The position numbers were made by a program, and so were the translations under genes. Source: Stutzerimonas stutzeri (GTDB lineage Bacteria > Pseudomonadota > Gammaproteobacteria > Pseudomonadales > Pseudomonadaceae). Taken from it: a DNA stretch of 64,000 nucleotides. The notes below the pieces were generated by a model. It made no database searches. It was not told where the DNA came from and worked only from the letters and a program-made list of their open reading frames with translations. This document shows, in pieces, positions 55,175 to 64,000 of the stretch; within the stretch, counting starts at the first letter, position 1; each line of letters begins with the position of its first letter. The stretch lies in NCBI RefSeq assembly GCF_019090095.1, contig NZ_JAGQFP010000001.1, positions 124,001 through 188,000 on the forward strand. The letters run 5' to 3'.

Positions 55175-55348
55175 TTTTTGTCAGAGACGCGCGCCATACC
55201 AGCACGGCGGACCTAAGGCGGAATCTTGCTCCTGACCTGGCGATACTTGCTAATGGCAGCCGAGGATCATTCGCCAAGCTATCGCCTGCCCGGACGGCCG
55301 CCGAAACAGTTGCTGACAGGAGGATTGACCAGGGCGAGGAGGGATACG

Positions 55349-55376
55349 AAAAGGCCGCCCAGTTGGGCGGCCTTTT
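55349..55376. terminator. bidirectional intrinsic terminator after gltA
   Basis: AAAAGGCCGCCC (55349-55360) and GGGCGGCCTTTT (55365-55376) with loop AGTT form a perfect hairpin with T-tracts on both strands. It ends gltA on the minus strand 20 bp after its stop codon. Confidence 0.93.
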
Positions 55377-55395
55377 GTCATTTCCGGCTAAGGAA

Positions 55396-56667
55396 TCAGC
55401 GTGGCAGGTCGCGCTGTGGGTGGCCGGTGTACAGCTGGCGTGGGCGGCCGATCTTCTGGCCCATCGCGATCATTTCCTTCCAGTGGGAGATCCAGCCGAC
55501 AGTACGCGCCAGGGCGAAGATCACGGTGAACATACTGGTCGGTATGCCGATGGCCTTGAGGATGATGCCCGAGTAGAAGTCGACGTTCGGGTACAGGTTG
55601 CGCTCGGCGAAGTAGGGGTCGTTCAGCGCGATTTCTTCAAGCTTCATCGCCAGCTCAAGCTGCGGGTCGTTGATGCCCAGCTCGCCGAGGACTTCGTCGC
55701 AGGTCTGCTTCATCACCTTGGCGCGCGGGTCGAAGTTCTTGTAGACGCGATGCCCGAAGCCCATCAGTTTGAACGGATCGTTCTTATCCTTGGCCTTGGC
55801 CAGGAATTTCTCGATGTTCGATACGTCGCCGATTTCGTCCAGCATTGTCAGAACGGCTTCGTTCGCACCGCCGTGTGCTGGTCCCCAAAGCGCTGCGATA
55901 CCGGCAGCGATACAGGCGAAGGGGTTGGCGCCAGTGGAGCCTGCCAGGCGAACGGTGGAGGTGGAGGCGTTCTGTTCGTGGTCCGCGTGGAGAATGAAGA
56001 TACGGTCCATCGCCTTGGCCAGCACCGGGCTGATCGGCTTCACTTCACATGGCGTGTTGAACATCATGTGCAGGAAGTTTTCCGCGTAGTTCAGGTCGTT
56101 ACGCGGATACATCATGGGCTGGCCCATGGAGTACTTGTAGACCATCGCCGCGAGGGTTGGCATTTTGGCAACCAGGCGCACGGCCGAGATCTCGCGGTGG
56201 TGCGGATCGTTGATGTCCAGCGAGTCGTGGTAGAAGGCCGAGAGCGCGCCGACGACGCCGCACATGATGGCCATCGGGTGCGCATCGCGGCGGAAGCCGT
56301 TGAGGAATGACTTGAGCTGCTCGTGAACCATGGTGTGGTTCTTCACGGTGCTGATGAACTTCGCCTTTTCTTCGGCGGTTGGCAGCTCACCATTCAGCAG
56401 GAGGTAGCAGGTCTCGAGATAATCGGCTTTTTCCGCCAGTTGCTCGATGGGGTAGCCGCGGTGCAGCAGAATGCCCTTGTCACCGTCGATGTAGGTGATC
56501 TTGGATTCGCAAGAGGCGGTCGACATGAAGCCGGGATCGAACGTGAAGCGACCCGTGGAGGTCAAGCCCCGAACATCGATTACGTCAGGCCCTACGGTGC
56601 CGGTTAAAACGGGCAGTTCGATGGCGTCTGCGCCTTCGATGATCAACTGCGCTTTGTTGTCAGCCAT
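55396..56667 (-). CDS. gltA: citrate synthase (type II)
   Basis: A 423-residue hexameric citrate synthase, joining oxaloacetate and acetyl-CoA at TCA entry. Catalytic histidines lie in [12 protein letters not shown] and [18 protein letters not shown], with the catalytic Asp near [15 protein letters not shown]. The N-terminal beta-rich domain of the NADH-sensitive proteobacterial type is present ([21 protein letters not shown]). It is divergent from sdhC across a 363-bp regulatory region and has a clear promoter and terminator. Confidence 0.97.
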   Translation of the reverse strand: MADNKAQLIIEGADAIELPVLTGTVGPDVIDVRGLTSTGRFTFDPGFMSTASCESKITYIDGDKGILLHRGYPIEQLAEKADYLETCYLLLNGELPTAEEKAKFISTVKNHTMVHEQLKSFLNGFRRDAHPMAIMCGVVGALSAFYHDSLDINDPHHREISAVRLVAKMPTLAAMVYKYSMGQPMMYPRNDLNYAENFLHMMFNTPCEVKPISPVLAKAMDRIFILHADHEQNASTSTVRLAGSTGANPFACIAAGIAALWGPAHGGANEAVLTMLDEIGDVSNIEKFLAKAKDKNDPFKLMGFGHRVYKNFDPRAKVMKQTCDEVLGELGINDPQLELAMKLEEIALNDPYFAERNLYPNVDFYSGIILKAIGIPTSMFTVIFALARTVGWISHWKEMIAMGQKIGRPRQLYTGHPQRDLPR

Positions 56668-56725
56668 GTATGGCCTCCTGTTTTATGCTTGGAATCATCA
56701 TGGCCCCCCACGCAGGGCCCGCATC

Positions 56726-56753
56726 ACTATAGTGAGATAAATCTCAAAGTCAA
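56726..56753 (-). promoter_or_regulatory. sigma-70 promoter of gltA with internal palindrome
   Basis: On the minus strand, -35 TTGACT (56748-56753) and -10 TATAGT (56726-56731) are 16 bp apart. The spacer contains the palindrome TGAGAT-TT-ATCTCA (56733-56746), and the -10 lies in CACTATAGTG (56725-56734), also palindromic. The leader would be about 50 nt. Confidence 0.78.
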
Positions 56754-56869
56754 TTTGCGCGGGCGCCCCGCAGCAGAGGGGGTTTAGGGGTGAATTCGCA
56801 ACACAGAAACGCTTATTTACGGCATTTGTAACCGGGGGCGCCATGCGCCTTTAGTGGCACTTCACCACA

Positions 56870-56898
56870 TTGTCATTAGCGACCTAACTGTTTATACT
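56870..56898 (+). promoter_or_regulatory. sigma-70 promoter of sdhCDAB
   Basis: TTGTCA (56870-56875) and TATACT (56893-56898) are separated by an ideal 17 bp. Initiation near 56905 gives a leader of about 125 nt with several C- and A-rich patches before the GTG start of sdhC. Confidence 0.75.
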
Positions 56899-57030
56899 CG
56901 GCGACCGACCGGCAGGGGCCTTACAGGCAGTTTCCTGTGGGTTGTCACTCGTGGGTGGCGGGTACCGCTGCGTACTCTTCCCAACAACTTTGCCCTGCGT
57001 ATTAGGGGCTCTCAAGTGTGAAAAAAAGCC

Positions 57031-57405
57031 GTGAAAAGCCAACGACCTGTAAACCTAGATCTTAGGACTATAAAACTCCCTATCACTGCTTACACCTCGA
57101 TCCTCCACCGCATATCCGGCGTGATCCTGTTTGTAGGCGTGGCCATTCTGTTGCTTGCGCTGGATGCATCGCTTTCTTCTGCCGAAGGCTTCGAAGACGT
57201 GAAGGCGTACCTCAATAGCCCCCTGGCCAAGCTGGTGATCTGGGTGCTGCTGTCTGCATTGCTGTACCACCTGGTGGCCGGTGTACGTCACCTGATCATG
57301 GATTCGGGCCATGGCGAGACGCTGGAAGGCGGCAAGCTGGGCTCGAAAATCGTTCTGGCCGTCTCGGCGGTGCTGATCGTTCTGGCGGGAGTGTGGATAT
57401 GGTAA
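57031..57405 (+). CDS. sdhC: succinate dehydrogenase cytochrome b556 subunit
   Basis: A 124-residue membrane subunit with three helices binding haem b and quinone. SILHRISGVILFVG and the haem-ligand region ALLYHLVAGVRHLIMD are typical. The start is a GTG, giving the family-typical beginning KSQRPVNLDLRTIKLPITAY; no nearby ATG fits. The ribosome-binding site is weak. The end overlaps sdhD by seven bases. Confidence 0.95.
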   Translation: MKSQRPVNLDLRTIKLPITAYTSILHRISGVILFVGVAILLLALDASLSSAEGFEDVKAYLNSPLAKLVIWVLLSALLYHLVAGVRHLIMDSGHGETLEGGKLGSKIVLAVSAVLIVLAGVWIW

Positions 57406-57767
57406 CTAATGTCACGAACTTCTCGCGTTCGGGTCTTTATGACTGGATGGCTCAGCGCGTTTCGGCAGTGGTGCTCGCGGCTTATTTTCTGTTTCTGATC
57501 GGATACCTGGTCGCAAATCCAGGGCTGGACTACGCCCAGTGGCAGGGGTTGTTCTCCTCCACCTGGATGCGCATCTTCAGTCTTCTGGCGCTCGTCGCGC
57601 TGAGCGTGCATGCATGGGTTGGTATGTGGACGATCTCCACTGACTACCTGACCAACATGGCGATCGGTAAGTGGGCTACCGGTGTGCGTTTCCTCTTCCA
57701 GGCAGTGTGTGGCATCGCCATGTTCACATTCTTCGTCTGGGGTGTGCAGATTCTTTGGGGTATCTGA
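57399..57767 (+). CDS. sdhD: succinate dehydrogenase membrane anchor subunit
   Basis: A 122-residue three-helix anchor. SRSGLYDWMAQRVSAVVLAAY and SVHAWVGMWTISTDYL, with the haem-ligand His, are characteristic. The ATG at 57399 lies inside the sdhC end, so translation is coupled. With SdhC it anchors SdhAB and forms the ubiquinone site. Confidence 0.95.
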   Translation: MVTNVTNFSRSGLYDWMAQRVSAVVLAAYFLFLIGYLVANPGLDYAQWQGLFSSTWMRIFSLLALVALSVHAWVGMWTISTDYLTNMAIGKWATGVRFLFQAVCGIAMFTFFVWGVQILWGI

Positions 57768-57770
57768 TCC

Positions 57771-59543
57771 ATGGCTAGCATTCGTACTCTTTCATATGAC
57801 GCCATCATCATCGGTGGTGGCGGCGCAGGCATGCGTGCCGCGCTGCAGTTGGCCCAGGGCGGCCATAAAACGGCAGTGGTTACCAAGGTCTTCCCGACGC
57901 GCTCGCACACCGTATCGGCCCAGGGTGGCATCACCTGCGCGATCGCTTCGGCTGACCCGAACGATGATTGGCGCTGGCACATGTATGACACCGTAAAGGG
58001 CTCCGACTACATTGGTGACCAGGACGCGATCGAATACATGTGCTCCGTTGGGCCGGAAGCGGTCTTCGAGCTCGAGCACATGGGCCTGCCGTTCTCCCGT
58101 ACCGAGCAAGGTCGCATCTACCAGCGTCCGTTCGGCGGCCAGTCCAAGGACTACGGCAAAGGCGGGCAAGCCGCTCGTACTTGTGCGGCCGCCGACCGTA
58201 CCGGTCATGCGCTGCTGCATACCCTTTATCAGGCCAACCTGAAGGCAGGCACGTCCTTCCTCAATGAATGGTATGGCGTGGATCTGGTGAAGAATCAGGA
58301 TGGTGCCATCGTCGGTATCATCGCGATCTGCATCGAAAACGGGGAAACCGTCTACATCCGCTCCAAGGCGGTGGTCCTGGCGACCGGTGGTGCAGGCCGG
58401 ATCTATGCATCCACCACCAACGCCCTGATCAACACCGGTGACGGTATCGGCATGGCGCTGCGTGCGGGCGTGCCGGTCCAGGACATCGAGATGTGGCAGT
58501 TCCACCCGACCGGTATTGCCGGTGCCGGTGTGCTGGTCACCGAAGGTTGCCGCGGCGAGGGCGGTTACCTGATCAACAAGCACGGCGAGCGTTTCATGGA
58601 GCGCTACGCGCCGAATGCGAAGGACTTGGCTGGCCGTGACGTGGTTGCTCGTTCCATGGTCAAGGAAATCCTGGCTGGCAACGGCTGTGGTCCGGATGGC
58701 GACCACGTCATGTTGAAGCTCGATCACCTGGGCGAAGAAGTACTGCATAGCCGCTTGCCGGGTATCTGCGAGCTGTCGAAGACCTTCGCGCACGTCGATC
58801 CGGTCACGGCTCCGGTTCCTGTTGTGCCGACCTGTCACTACATGATGGGTGGTGTCGCCACCAACATCCATGGTCAGGCGATCACCCAGGACGCCAATGG
58901 CAACGACAAGATCATCGAAGGCCTGTTCGCGGTAGGTGAAGTGGCTTGCGTATCCGTCCACGGTGCCAACCGTCTTGGCGGCAACTCGCTGCTGGATCTG
59001 GTGGTCTTCGGTCGCGCGGCTGGTTTGCATCTCGAGAAGGCGCTGAAAGACGGTATCGAGCATCGCGGTGCGACCGAAACCGATCTGGACGTCGCGCTGA
59101 ACCGCCTGTCCAGCTTGAACGAACGTACAACTGGCGAAGACGTTGCCTCGTTGCGCAAAGAGCTGCAGAGCTGCATGCAGAACTATTTCGGCGTGTTCCG
59201 CACAGGCGAGTACATGCAGAAAGGCATCGCGCAGCTTGCTGATCTGCGTCAGCGCATCGCTGCCGTCAAGATCTCCGACAAGAGCCAGGCGTTCAATACC
59301 GCACGTATCGAAGCGCTGGAGCTGCAGAACCTGCTCGAGGTTGCTGAGGCGACTGCCATCGCTGCGGAAACTCGCAAGGAATCGCGCGGCGCGCATGCCC
59401 GCGAAGACTTTGAAGAGCGTGATGACGAGAACTGGCTGTGCCACACCCTGTACTTCCCGGGTGAGAAGCGCGTAGCCAAGCGTGCCGTGAACTTCTCTCC
59501 GAAGACAGTTCCGACTTTCGAACCCAAGGTCCGGACTTACTGA
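57771..59543 (+). CDS. sdhA: succinate dehydrogenase flavoprotein subunit
   Basis: A 590-residue FAD subunit oxidising succinate to fumarate. The dinucleotide-binding [15 protein letters not shown], the covalent-FAD histidine in [10 protein letters not shown], the catalytic HPTG and the [21 protein letters not shown] motif ([12 protein letters not shown] here) are intact. It starts 4 bp after sdhD and precedes sdhB by 11 bp. Confidence 0.98.
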   Translation: MASIRTLSYDAIIIGGGGAGMRAALQLAQGGHKTAVVTKVFPTRSHTVSAQGGITCAIASADPNDDWRWHMYDTVKGSDYIGDQDAIEYMCSVGPEAVFELEHMGLPFSRTEQGRIYQRPFGGQSKDYGKGGQAARTCAAADRTGHALLHTLYQANLKAGTSFLNEWYGVDLVKNQDGAIVGIIAICIENGETVYIRSKAVVLATGGAGRIYASTTNALINTGDGIGMALRAGVPVQDIEMWQFHPTGIAGAGVLVTEGCRGEGGYLINKHGERFMERYAPNAKDLAGRDVVARSMVKEILAGNGCGPDGDHVMLKLDHLGEEVLHSRLPGICELSKTFAHVDPVTAPVPVVPTCHYMMGGVATNIHGQAITQDANGNDKIIEGLFAVGEVACVSVHGANRLGGNSLLDLVVFGRAAGLHLEKALKDGIEHRGATETDLDVALNRLSSLNERTTGEDVASLRKELQSCMQNYFGVFRTGEYMQKGIAQLADLRQRIAAVKISDKSQAFNTARIEALELQNLLEVAEATAIAAETRKESRGAHAREDFEERDDENWLCHTLYFPGEKRVAKRAVNFSPKTVPTFEPKVRTY

Positions 59544-59553
59544 GGTCGCCGAT

Positions 59554-60258
59554 ATGTTGCAAGTGAGCGTTTATCGCTACAACCCGGATAAAGACGAAAA
59601 GCCGTACATGCAGGATTTTCAGGTCAATACCGATGGTAAGGACCTGATGGTGCTGGACGTTCTGGCGCTCATCAAGGAGCAGGACGAGGGCTTCTCCTAT
59701 CGTCGCTCCTGCCGTGAGGGTGTGTGCGGTTCCGACGGCATGAACCTGAATGGCAAGAATGGCCTGGCCTGCATCACGCCGCTGTCGTCCGTGGTCAAGG
59801 GCAACAAGCTGGTGGTTCGTCCGCTGCCTGGTTTGCCTGTCATTCGTGACTTGGCCGTGGATATGGGCATCTTCTATAAGCAGTACGAGAAGGTTCGGCC
59901 TTACCTGATGAACGATACGCCGGCACCGGCTATCGAACGTCTGCAAAGCCCGGAAGACCGCGAGAAGCTGGATGGTCTGTACGAGTGCATCCTCTGTGCT
60001 TGCTGCTCGACCAGCTGCCCGTCCTTCTGGTGGAACCCTGACAAGTTCCTCGGTCCGGCCGCACTGCTGCAGGCCTATCGGTTCCTGGCTGACAGCCGTG
60101 ATACCGAGACCGAGAGCCGTCTGGCGTCGCTGGATGATCCGTTCAGCGTATTCCGCTGCCGCGGCATCATGAACTGCGTCAGCGTTTGCCCCAAAGGGTT
60201 GAACCCGACCAAGGCGATTGGTCACGTGCGCAACATGTTGCTGCAGAGTGCAACCTGA
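59554..60258 (+). CDS. sdhB: succinate dehydrogenase iron-sulfur subunit
   Basis: A 234-residue electron-transfer subunit with [2Fe-2S] ligands in CREGVCGSDGMNLNGKNGLAC, [4Fe-4S] in CILCACCSTSCPSFWW, and [3Fe-4S] in CRGIMNCVSVCPKGLNP. It passes electrons from SdhA to the quinone site. A strong terminator follows, so sucA probably has its own promoter. Confidence 0.98.
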   Translation: MLQVSVYRYNPDKDEKPYMQDFQVNTDGKDLMVLDVLALIKEQDEGFSYRRSCREGVCGSDGMNLNGKNGLACITPLSSVVKGNKLVVRPLPGLPVIRDLAVDMGIFYKQYEKVRPYLMNDTPAPAIERLQSPEDREKLDGLYECILCACCSTSCPSFWWNPDKFLGPAALLQAYRFLADSRDTETESRLASLDDPFSVFRCRGIMNCVSVCPKGLNPTKAIGHVRNMLLQSAT

Positions 60259-60317
60259 TGAGCAGGGGCCTGTAACTATTTGCGTAATTGCAGGTCCGTA
60301 ATGCTTCACCGCGACAC

Positions 60318-60354
60318 CTTCGGCGCCGGAGTTCAAACTCGGCGCCGAAGTTTT
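60318..60354 (+). terminator. intrinsic terminator of sdhCDAB
   Basis: CTTCGGCGCCG (60318-60328) pairs with CGGCGCCGAAG (60340-60350), extended by AGT/ACT in the loop, and is followed by TTTT (60351-60354). It lies 60 nt after the sdhB stop. Confidence 0.9.
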
Positions 60355-60544
60355 AGCAGGAATCTCAGCCCACAAAGCCGGATTCCGCTCTGAAAATTTG
60401 TTGACCAGCAGGAGCATCCGGGGTGGTTCTCGGAAACTATCTGCGCGGTCCGTAGTGGCTTTACCTGGGTCGCTGCTTCAGAACTTGGGAAGTCATGCTG
60501 CGGTCTCCACGCTGGTGGTGTCTCCTTATCGAAGGTGACCAGAC

Positions 60545-63376
60545 ATGCAAGAAAGCGTAATGCAGCGCATGTGGGACAGTGCCCACCTATCCGGTGGTAA
60601 CGCTGCCTATGTGGAAGAGCTTTATGAGCTCTACCTGCACGATCCCAACGCTGTGCCCGAAGAGTGGCGCACCTACTTCCAGAAGCTGCCCGTCAGTGGC
60701 GGCGCCGCGGCTGACGTATCGCATTCGACTATTCGCGATCATTTCGTCCTGCTGGCCAAGAACCAGCGGCGCGCCCAGCCGGTTTCGGCAGGTAGCGTAA
60801 GCAGTGAGCACGAGAAGAAGCAGGTCGAAGTTCTGCGTCTGATCCAGGCGTACCGGATGCGTGGCCATCAGGCTGCCCAGCTCGACCCGCTCGGGTTGCA
60901 GCAGCGTCCGGTTCCGGCCGATCTGGCCATCAATAACTATGGTCTGACCGATGCCGACCTGGATACGGTTTTCCGTACCGGCGATCTTGCCATGGGCAAA
61001 GATCAGGCAACCTTGCGTGAAATTCACCAGGCGCTGCAAGAGACGTATTGCCGCACCATCGGTGCCGAATTCACCCATATCGTCGATTCCGATCAGCGCA
61101 ACTGGTTCATCCAGCGTCTGGAAAGCGTTCGTGGCCGTCCGGCGTTCTCGGGCGAAATCAAGTGCCACCTGCTCGAGCGTCTGACGGCTGCCGAGGGCCT
61201 GGAAAAGTACCTGGGCACCAAGTATCCGGGTACCAAGCGTTTCGGTCTGGAAGGCGGCGAGAGCCTGATTCCGCTGCTCGATGAGATCGTCCAGCGTTCC
61301 GGCTCTTACGGTGCCAAGGAAATCGTCATCGGCATGGCGCACCGCGGTCGTCTGAACGTGCTGGTCAACACCTTCGGCAAGAATCCGCGTGACCTCTTCG
61401 ACGAATTCGAAGGCAAGAAGGTCGAAGGGCTCAGCTCCGGTGACGTGAAATATCACCAGGGTTTCTCTTCCAACGTGATGACGCCCGGTGGCGAAATCCA
61501 TCTGGCGATGGCCTTCAACCCGTCTCACCTGGAGATCGTTTCTCCGGTGGTCGAAGGTTCCGTTCGCGCCCGTCAGGATCGCCGCAGCGACCCGGCTGGC
61601 GACAAGGTTGTTCCGGTGACCATTCACGGTGACGCCGCTGTAGCGGGCCAGGGCGTGGTCATGGAAACCTTCCAGATGTCTCAGACCCGTGCCTATCGCA
61701 CCGGCGGGACGATCCGGATCGTGATCAACAACCAGGTGGGCTTCACGACCAACAAGCAGGAAGACGCGCGCTCCACCGAGTACGCGACCGACGTGGCCAA
61801 GATGATTCAGGCCCCGATCTTCCATGTGAACGCCGACGATCCTGAGGCTGTTCTGTTCGTCACGCAGTTGGCTGTCGACTATCGCATGCAGTTCAAGCGC
61901 GACATCGTCATCGATCTGGTCTGCTATCGTCGCCGTGGCCACAACGAGGCCGACGAGCCGAGCGGTACTCAGCCGCTGATGTACCAGAAGATCGCCAAGC
62001 AGCGCACCACCCGCGAGCTGTACGCCGACTCCCTGATCCAGTCCAAGGTGCTGGAGGAAGGGCAGGTCCAGTCGAAGGTTGATGACTATCGCACTGCATT
62101 GGATAACGGCCTGCACGTGGTCAAGAGCCTGGTCAAAGAGCCCAACAAGGAGCTCTTCGTCGATTGGCGCCCCTACCTGGGGCACGCCTGGACCGCCCGC
62201 CACGATACCCGCTTCGACCTCAAGACCCTGCAGGAACTGTCCGGCAAGATGCTGGCGATCCCGGAAGGCTTCGTGGTTCAGCGTCAGGTATCGAAGATCC
62301 TCGAGGATCGTCAGCGGATGGGCGCCGGCGCGCTGGCAATCAACTGGGGGTACGCCGAGACATTGGCTTACGCGACCCTGTTGTTCGAAGGCCACCCGGT
62401 GCGTATCAGCGGCCAGGACGTAGGGCGCGGCACCTTCTCGCACCGCCATGCCGCGTTGCACAACCAGAAGGACGGCAGCACCTACATCCCGTTGCAGCAC
62501 CTGTACGAAGGTCAACCGCGTTTCGATCTGTACGACTCCTTCCTCTCGGAAGAGGCTGTACTCGCGTTCGAATACGGCTACGCGACCACCATGCCCAACG
62601 CGCTGGTGATCTGGGAAGCCCAGTTCGGTGACTTCGCCAACGGTGCACAGGTCGTCATCGACCAGTTCATTACCAGCGGCGAACACAAGTGGGGACGCCT
62701 GTGCGGTCTGACCATGCTGCTGCCTCACGGTTACGAAGGGCAGGGTCCTGAGCATTCGTCCGCTCGCCTGGAACGCTACCTGCAGCTGTGCGCCGAGCAC
62801 AACATTCAGGTTTGCGTGCCGACCACGCCAGCGCAGGTCTATCACATGCTGCGTCGCCAGGCGATTCGTCCGCTGCGCAAACCGCTGGTGGCCCTGACGC
62901 CCAAGTCGTTGCTGCGCCACAAGCTGGCGACCTCGACCCTCGAAGAGTTGACTCAAGGCTCGTTCCTGACCGTGATCCCCGAGATCGATCAGATCGAACC
63001 GAGCAAGGTCGAACGGCTGATCATGTGTAGCGGCAAGGTCTACTACGATCTACTGGACAAGCGTCGCAACGAGGGCCGTGAAGATATCGCGATCATTCGT
63101 CTCGAGCAGCTCTATCCATTCCCGGAAGATGATCTGGCAGAGGTGCTCGCGCCGTACCAGAACCTCAAGAGCATCGTCTGGTGTCAGGAAGAGCCGATGA
63201 ACCAGGGCGCCTGGTACTGCAGCCAACACCACATGCGTCGTGTTGCCGTCGCGCACAAGAAGGAATTGTTCCTGCAGTACGCAGGTCGTGAAGCGTCCGC
63301 TGCTCCAGCGGTTGGCTACGCCTCCATGCACGCCGAACAGCAGGAAAAGCTGCTGCAGGACGCGTTCACCGTTTAA
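60545..63376 (+). CDS. sucA: 2-oxoglutarate dehydrogenase E1 component
   Basis: A 943-residue thiamine-diphosphate enzyme decarboxylating 2-oxoglutarate and passing the succinyl group to SucB. The N-terminal E2-binding helix (SAHLSGGNAAYVEELYELYLHDP), the ThDP/Mg region with GDAAVAGQGVVMETF and INNQVGFTTNK, and the transketolase-like GHPVRISGQDVGRGTFSHRH are visible. The ATG at 60545 follows GAAGGTGA. The 190 bp after the sdh terminator should hold its promoter, but no clear hexamers stand out. Confidence 0.98.
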   Translation: MQESVMQRMWDSAHLSGGNAAYVEELYELYLHDPNAVPEEWRTYFQKLPVSGGAAADVSHSTIRDHFVLLAKNQRRAQPVSAGSVSSEHEKKQVEVLRLIQAYRMRGHQAAQLDPLGLQQRPVPADLAINNYGLTDADLDTVFRTGDLAMGKDQATLREIHQALQETYCRTIGAEFTHIVDSDQRNWFIQRLESVRGRPAFSGEIKCHLLERLTAAEGLEKYLGTKYPGTKRFGLEGGESLIPLLDEIVQRSGSYGAKEIVIGMAHRGRLNVLVNTFGKNPRDLFDEFEGKKVEGLSSGDVKYHQGFSSNVMTPGGEIHLAMAFNPSHLEIVSPVVEGSVRARQDRRSDPAGDKVVPVTIHGDAAVAGQGVVMETFQMSQTRAYRTGGTIRIVINNQVGFTTNKQEDARSTEYATDVAKMIQAPIFHVNADDPEAVLFVTQLAVDYRMQFKRDIVIDLVCYRRRGHNEADEPSGTQPLMYQKIAKQRTTRELYADSLIQSKVLEEGQVQSKVDDYRTALDNGLHVVKSLVKEPNKELFVDWRPYLGHAWTARHDTRFDLKTLQELSGKMLAIPEGFVVQRQVSKILEDRQRMGAGALAINWGYAETLAYATLLFEGHPVRISGQDVGRGTFSHRHAALHNQKDGSTYIPLQHLYEGQPRFDLYDSFLSEEAVLAFEYGYATTMPNALVIWEAQFGDFANGAQVVIDQFITSGEHKWGRLCGLTMLLPHGYEGQGPEHSSARLERYLQLCAEHNIQVCVPTTPAQVYHMLRRQAIRPLRKPLVALTPKSLLRHKLATSTLEELTQGSFLTVIPEIDQIEPSKVERLIMCSGKVYYDLLDKRRNEGREDIAIIRLEQLYPFPEDDLAEVLAPYQNLKSIVWCQEEPMNQGAWYCSQHHMRRVAVAHKKELFLQYAGREASAAPAVGYASMHAEQQEKLLQDAFTV

Positions 63377-63389
63377 CTCATTCTTGCAA

Positions 63390-63411
63390 GAGGCCGCGCT
63401 CAGGCGGCCTC
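63390..63411 (+). promoter_or_regulatory. hairpin between sucA and sucB
   Basis: GAGGCCGC (63390-63397) and GCGGCCTC (63404-63411) form an 8-bp GC-rich stem with a 6-nt loop and no T-tract, within the 67-bp sucA-sucB gap. It may protect the sucA 3' end or modulate readthrough. Confidence 0.55.
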
Positions 63412-63443
63412 GATGTAGAAACCGAATCAATAGGACCCAGCTA

Positions 63444-64000
63444 ATGGCTATCGAGATCAAAGCCCCCCAATTTCCGGAATCGGTTGCTGACGGCACCGTT
63501 GCCACCTGGCACAAGCAGCCGGGCGATGCGGTCAAGCGCGACGAGCTGATCGTCGATATCGAGACCGACAAAGTGGTGATGGAAGTACTGGCGGAAGCCG
63601 ACGGCGTGCTGACCGAAATCGTCAAGAACGAAGGCGACACGGTGCTCAGCGGTGAACTGCTCGGCAAGCTGGACGCCGGCGCGACCGCCAGTGCTGCGGC
63701 ACCGGCCTCCGCTCCCGCCGAAGCCCCTGCCGCTGCGCCAGCAGCAGCGCCAGCCGCCAGCAGTGAAGATGCCATTCTGGCGCCTGCCGCTCGCAAGCTT
63801 GCCGAAGAGAACGGCATCGACCCCAACAGCGTCAAAGGCACCGGCAAGGACGGTCGCGTCACCAAGGAAGATCTGGTTGCCGCCATCGAAGCCAAGAAGT
63901 CCGCACCCGCTGCGGCCAAGCCTGCCGCCAGCACTGCTGCGGCGCCGGTCGTTACCGGCGGTGGCGATCGTACCGAGAAGCGTGTGCCGATGACCCGTCT
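63444..64000 (+). CDS. sucB: 2-oxoglutarate dehydrogenase E2 component, N-terminal part
   Basis: The first 185 residues of dihydrolipoamide succinyltransferase; the gene continues past the right edge. The lipoyl domain carries the lipoylated lysine in DIETDKVVMEV (about residue 43). A long Ala/Pro linker follows, then the peripheral-subunit-binding domain (APAARKLAEENGIDPNSVKGTGKDGRV) and a second Ala-rich linker ending in EKRVPMTRL, where the catalytic domain begins. AGGA precedes the ATG. Confidence 0.97.
   Translation, partial: MAIEIKAPQFPESVADGTVATWHKQPGDAVKRDELIVDIETDKVVMEVLAEADGVLTEIVKNEGDTVLSGELLGKLDAGATASAAAPASAPAEAPAAAPAAAPAASSEDAILAPAARKLAEENGIDPNSVKGTGKDGRVTKEDLVAAIEAKKSAPAAAKPAASTAAAPVVTGGGDRTEKRVPMTR

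Larger units (their letters stand above)
56668..57030. other. regulatory region between gltA and sdhC
   Basis: No gene is supported here. It contains the gltA promoter with a palindrome (56725-56753), the sdhC promoter (56870-56898) and a leader of about 125 nt before the sdhC start. The middle (56760-56870) shows no assignable site. Confidence 0.7.

Noticed and set aside
60587..62956. A 789-codon open frame antisense to sucA, and a 550-codon one antisense to sdhA (57792-59444)
   Set aside because: Both lie wholly within well-supported TCA genes and result from high GC at third positions.

Overview
The window reads as a chromosomal segment of a gamma-proteobacterium of the Pseudomonas stutzeri group (Stutzerimonas). 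The GC-rich coding, the order anr-hemN-ccoS-ccoI-ccoH-ccoG-cco oxidase-aer-acnA-rlmM-tusA, the pseudomonad dnaX-ybaB-recR trio, the paired cbb3 oxidases in which one lacks ccoQ, and the sigma-28 promoter form all fit that group. The assignment rests on gene content and remembered synteny, not on a search. I see no rRNA, tRNA, insertion sequence, prophage or CRISPR array.

Layout. 1-6981: a partial LysR regulator, a TauE/SafE permease, a MATE exporter, pdxB, then dnaX-ybaB-recR. 7073-10458: an ABC uptake operon (binding protein, ATPase, permease, second periplasmic protein) behind a strong dyad. 10471-15861: a SCO copper chaperone, apt, the oxygen regulator anr, hemN with a clear Anr box, nadE, a UreH/SafE-like membrane protein and ccoS. 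15905-27002: cbb3 assembly genes ccoIHG and two tandem cbb3 operons, ccoNOQP (20410-23568) and ccoNOP (23924-27002). The distal operon has an Anr box. 27083-33944: an alpha/beta hydrolase, the aerotaxis receptor aer, acnA, rlmM, tusA. 34118-39982: a caa3-type oxidase cluster (subunit II with cytochrome c, a subunit I-III fusion, a small membrane protein), DUF2231 and CopD-like membrane proteins, and a potassium channel. 40224-48700: moaA, smc, zipA, ligA. 48720-49330: a tandem array of five REP-pair units of about 118 bp. 49481-53839: fliC-flaG-fliD-fliS-fliT with two sigma-28 promoters. 54006-55132: small housekeeping genes. 55396-64000: gltA diverging from sdhCDAB, sucA and the start of sucB.

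How it works together. The dominant theme is aerobic and microaerobic energy metabolism: TCA-cycle enzymes (gltA, acnA, sdh, suc) feed electrons to three haem-copper oxidases encoded here, while Anr, anaerobic haem synthesis (HemN), copper delivery (CcoI, SCO, possibly the UreH-like and CopD-like proteins) and aerotaxis (Aer) tune the cell to oxygen. The flagellar filament block links to motility but lies away from the usual fleQ context.

I found no convincing new defence or biosynthetic system. The most unusual structures are the REP-pair array upstream of fliC, the loss of ccoQ and signs of sequence exchange between the cco operons, a palindrome inside the gltA promoter, and several hairpins placed at ribosome-binding sites or operon junctions.
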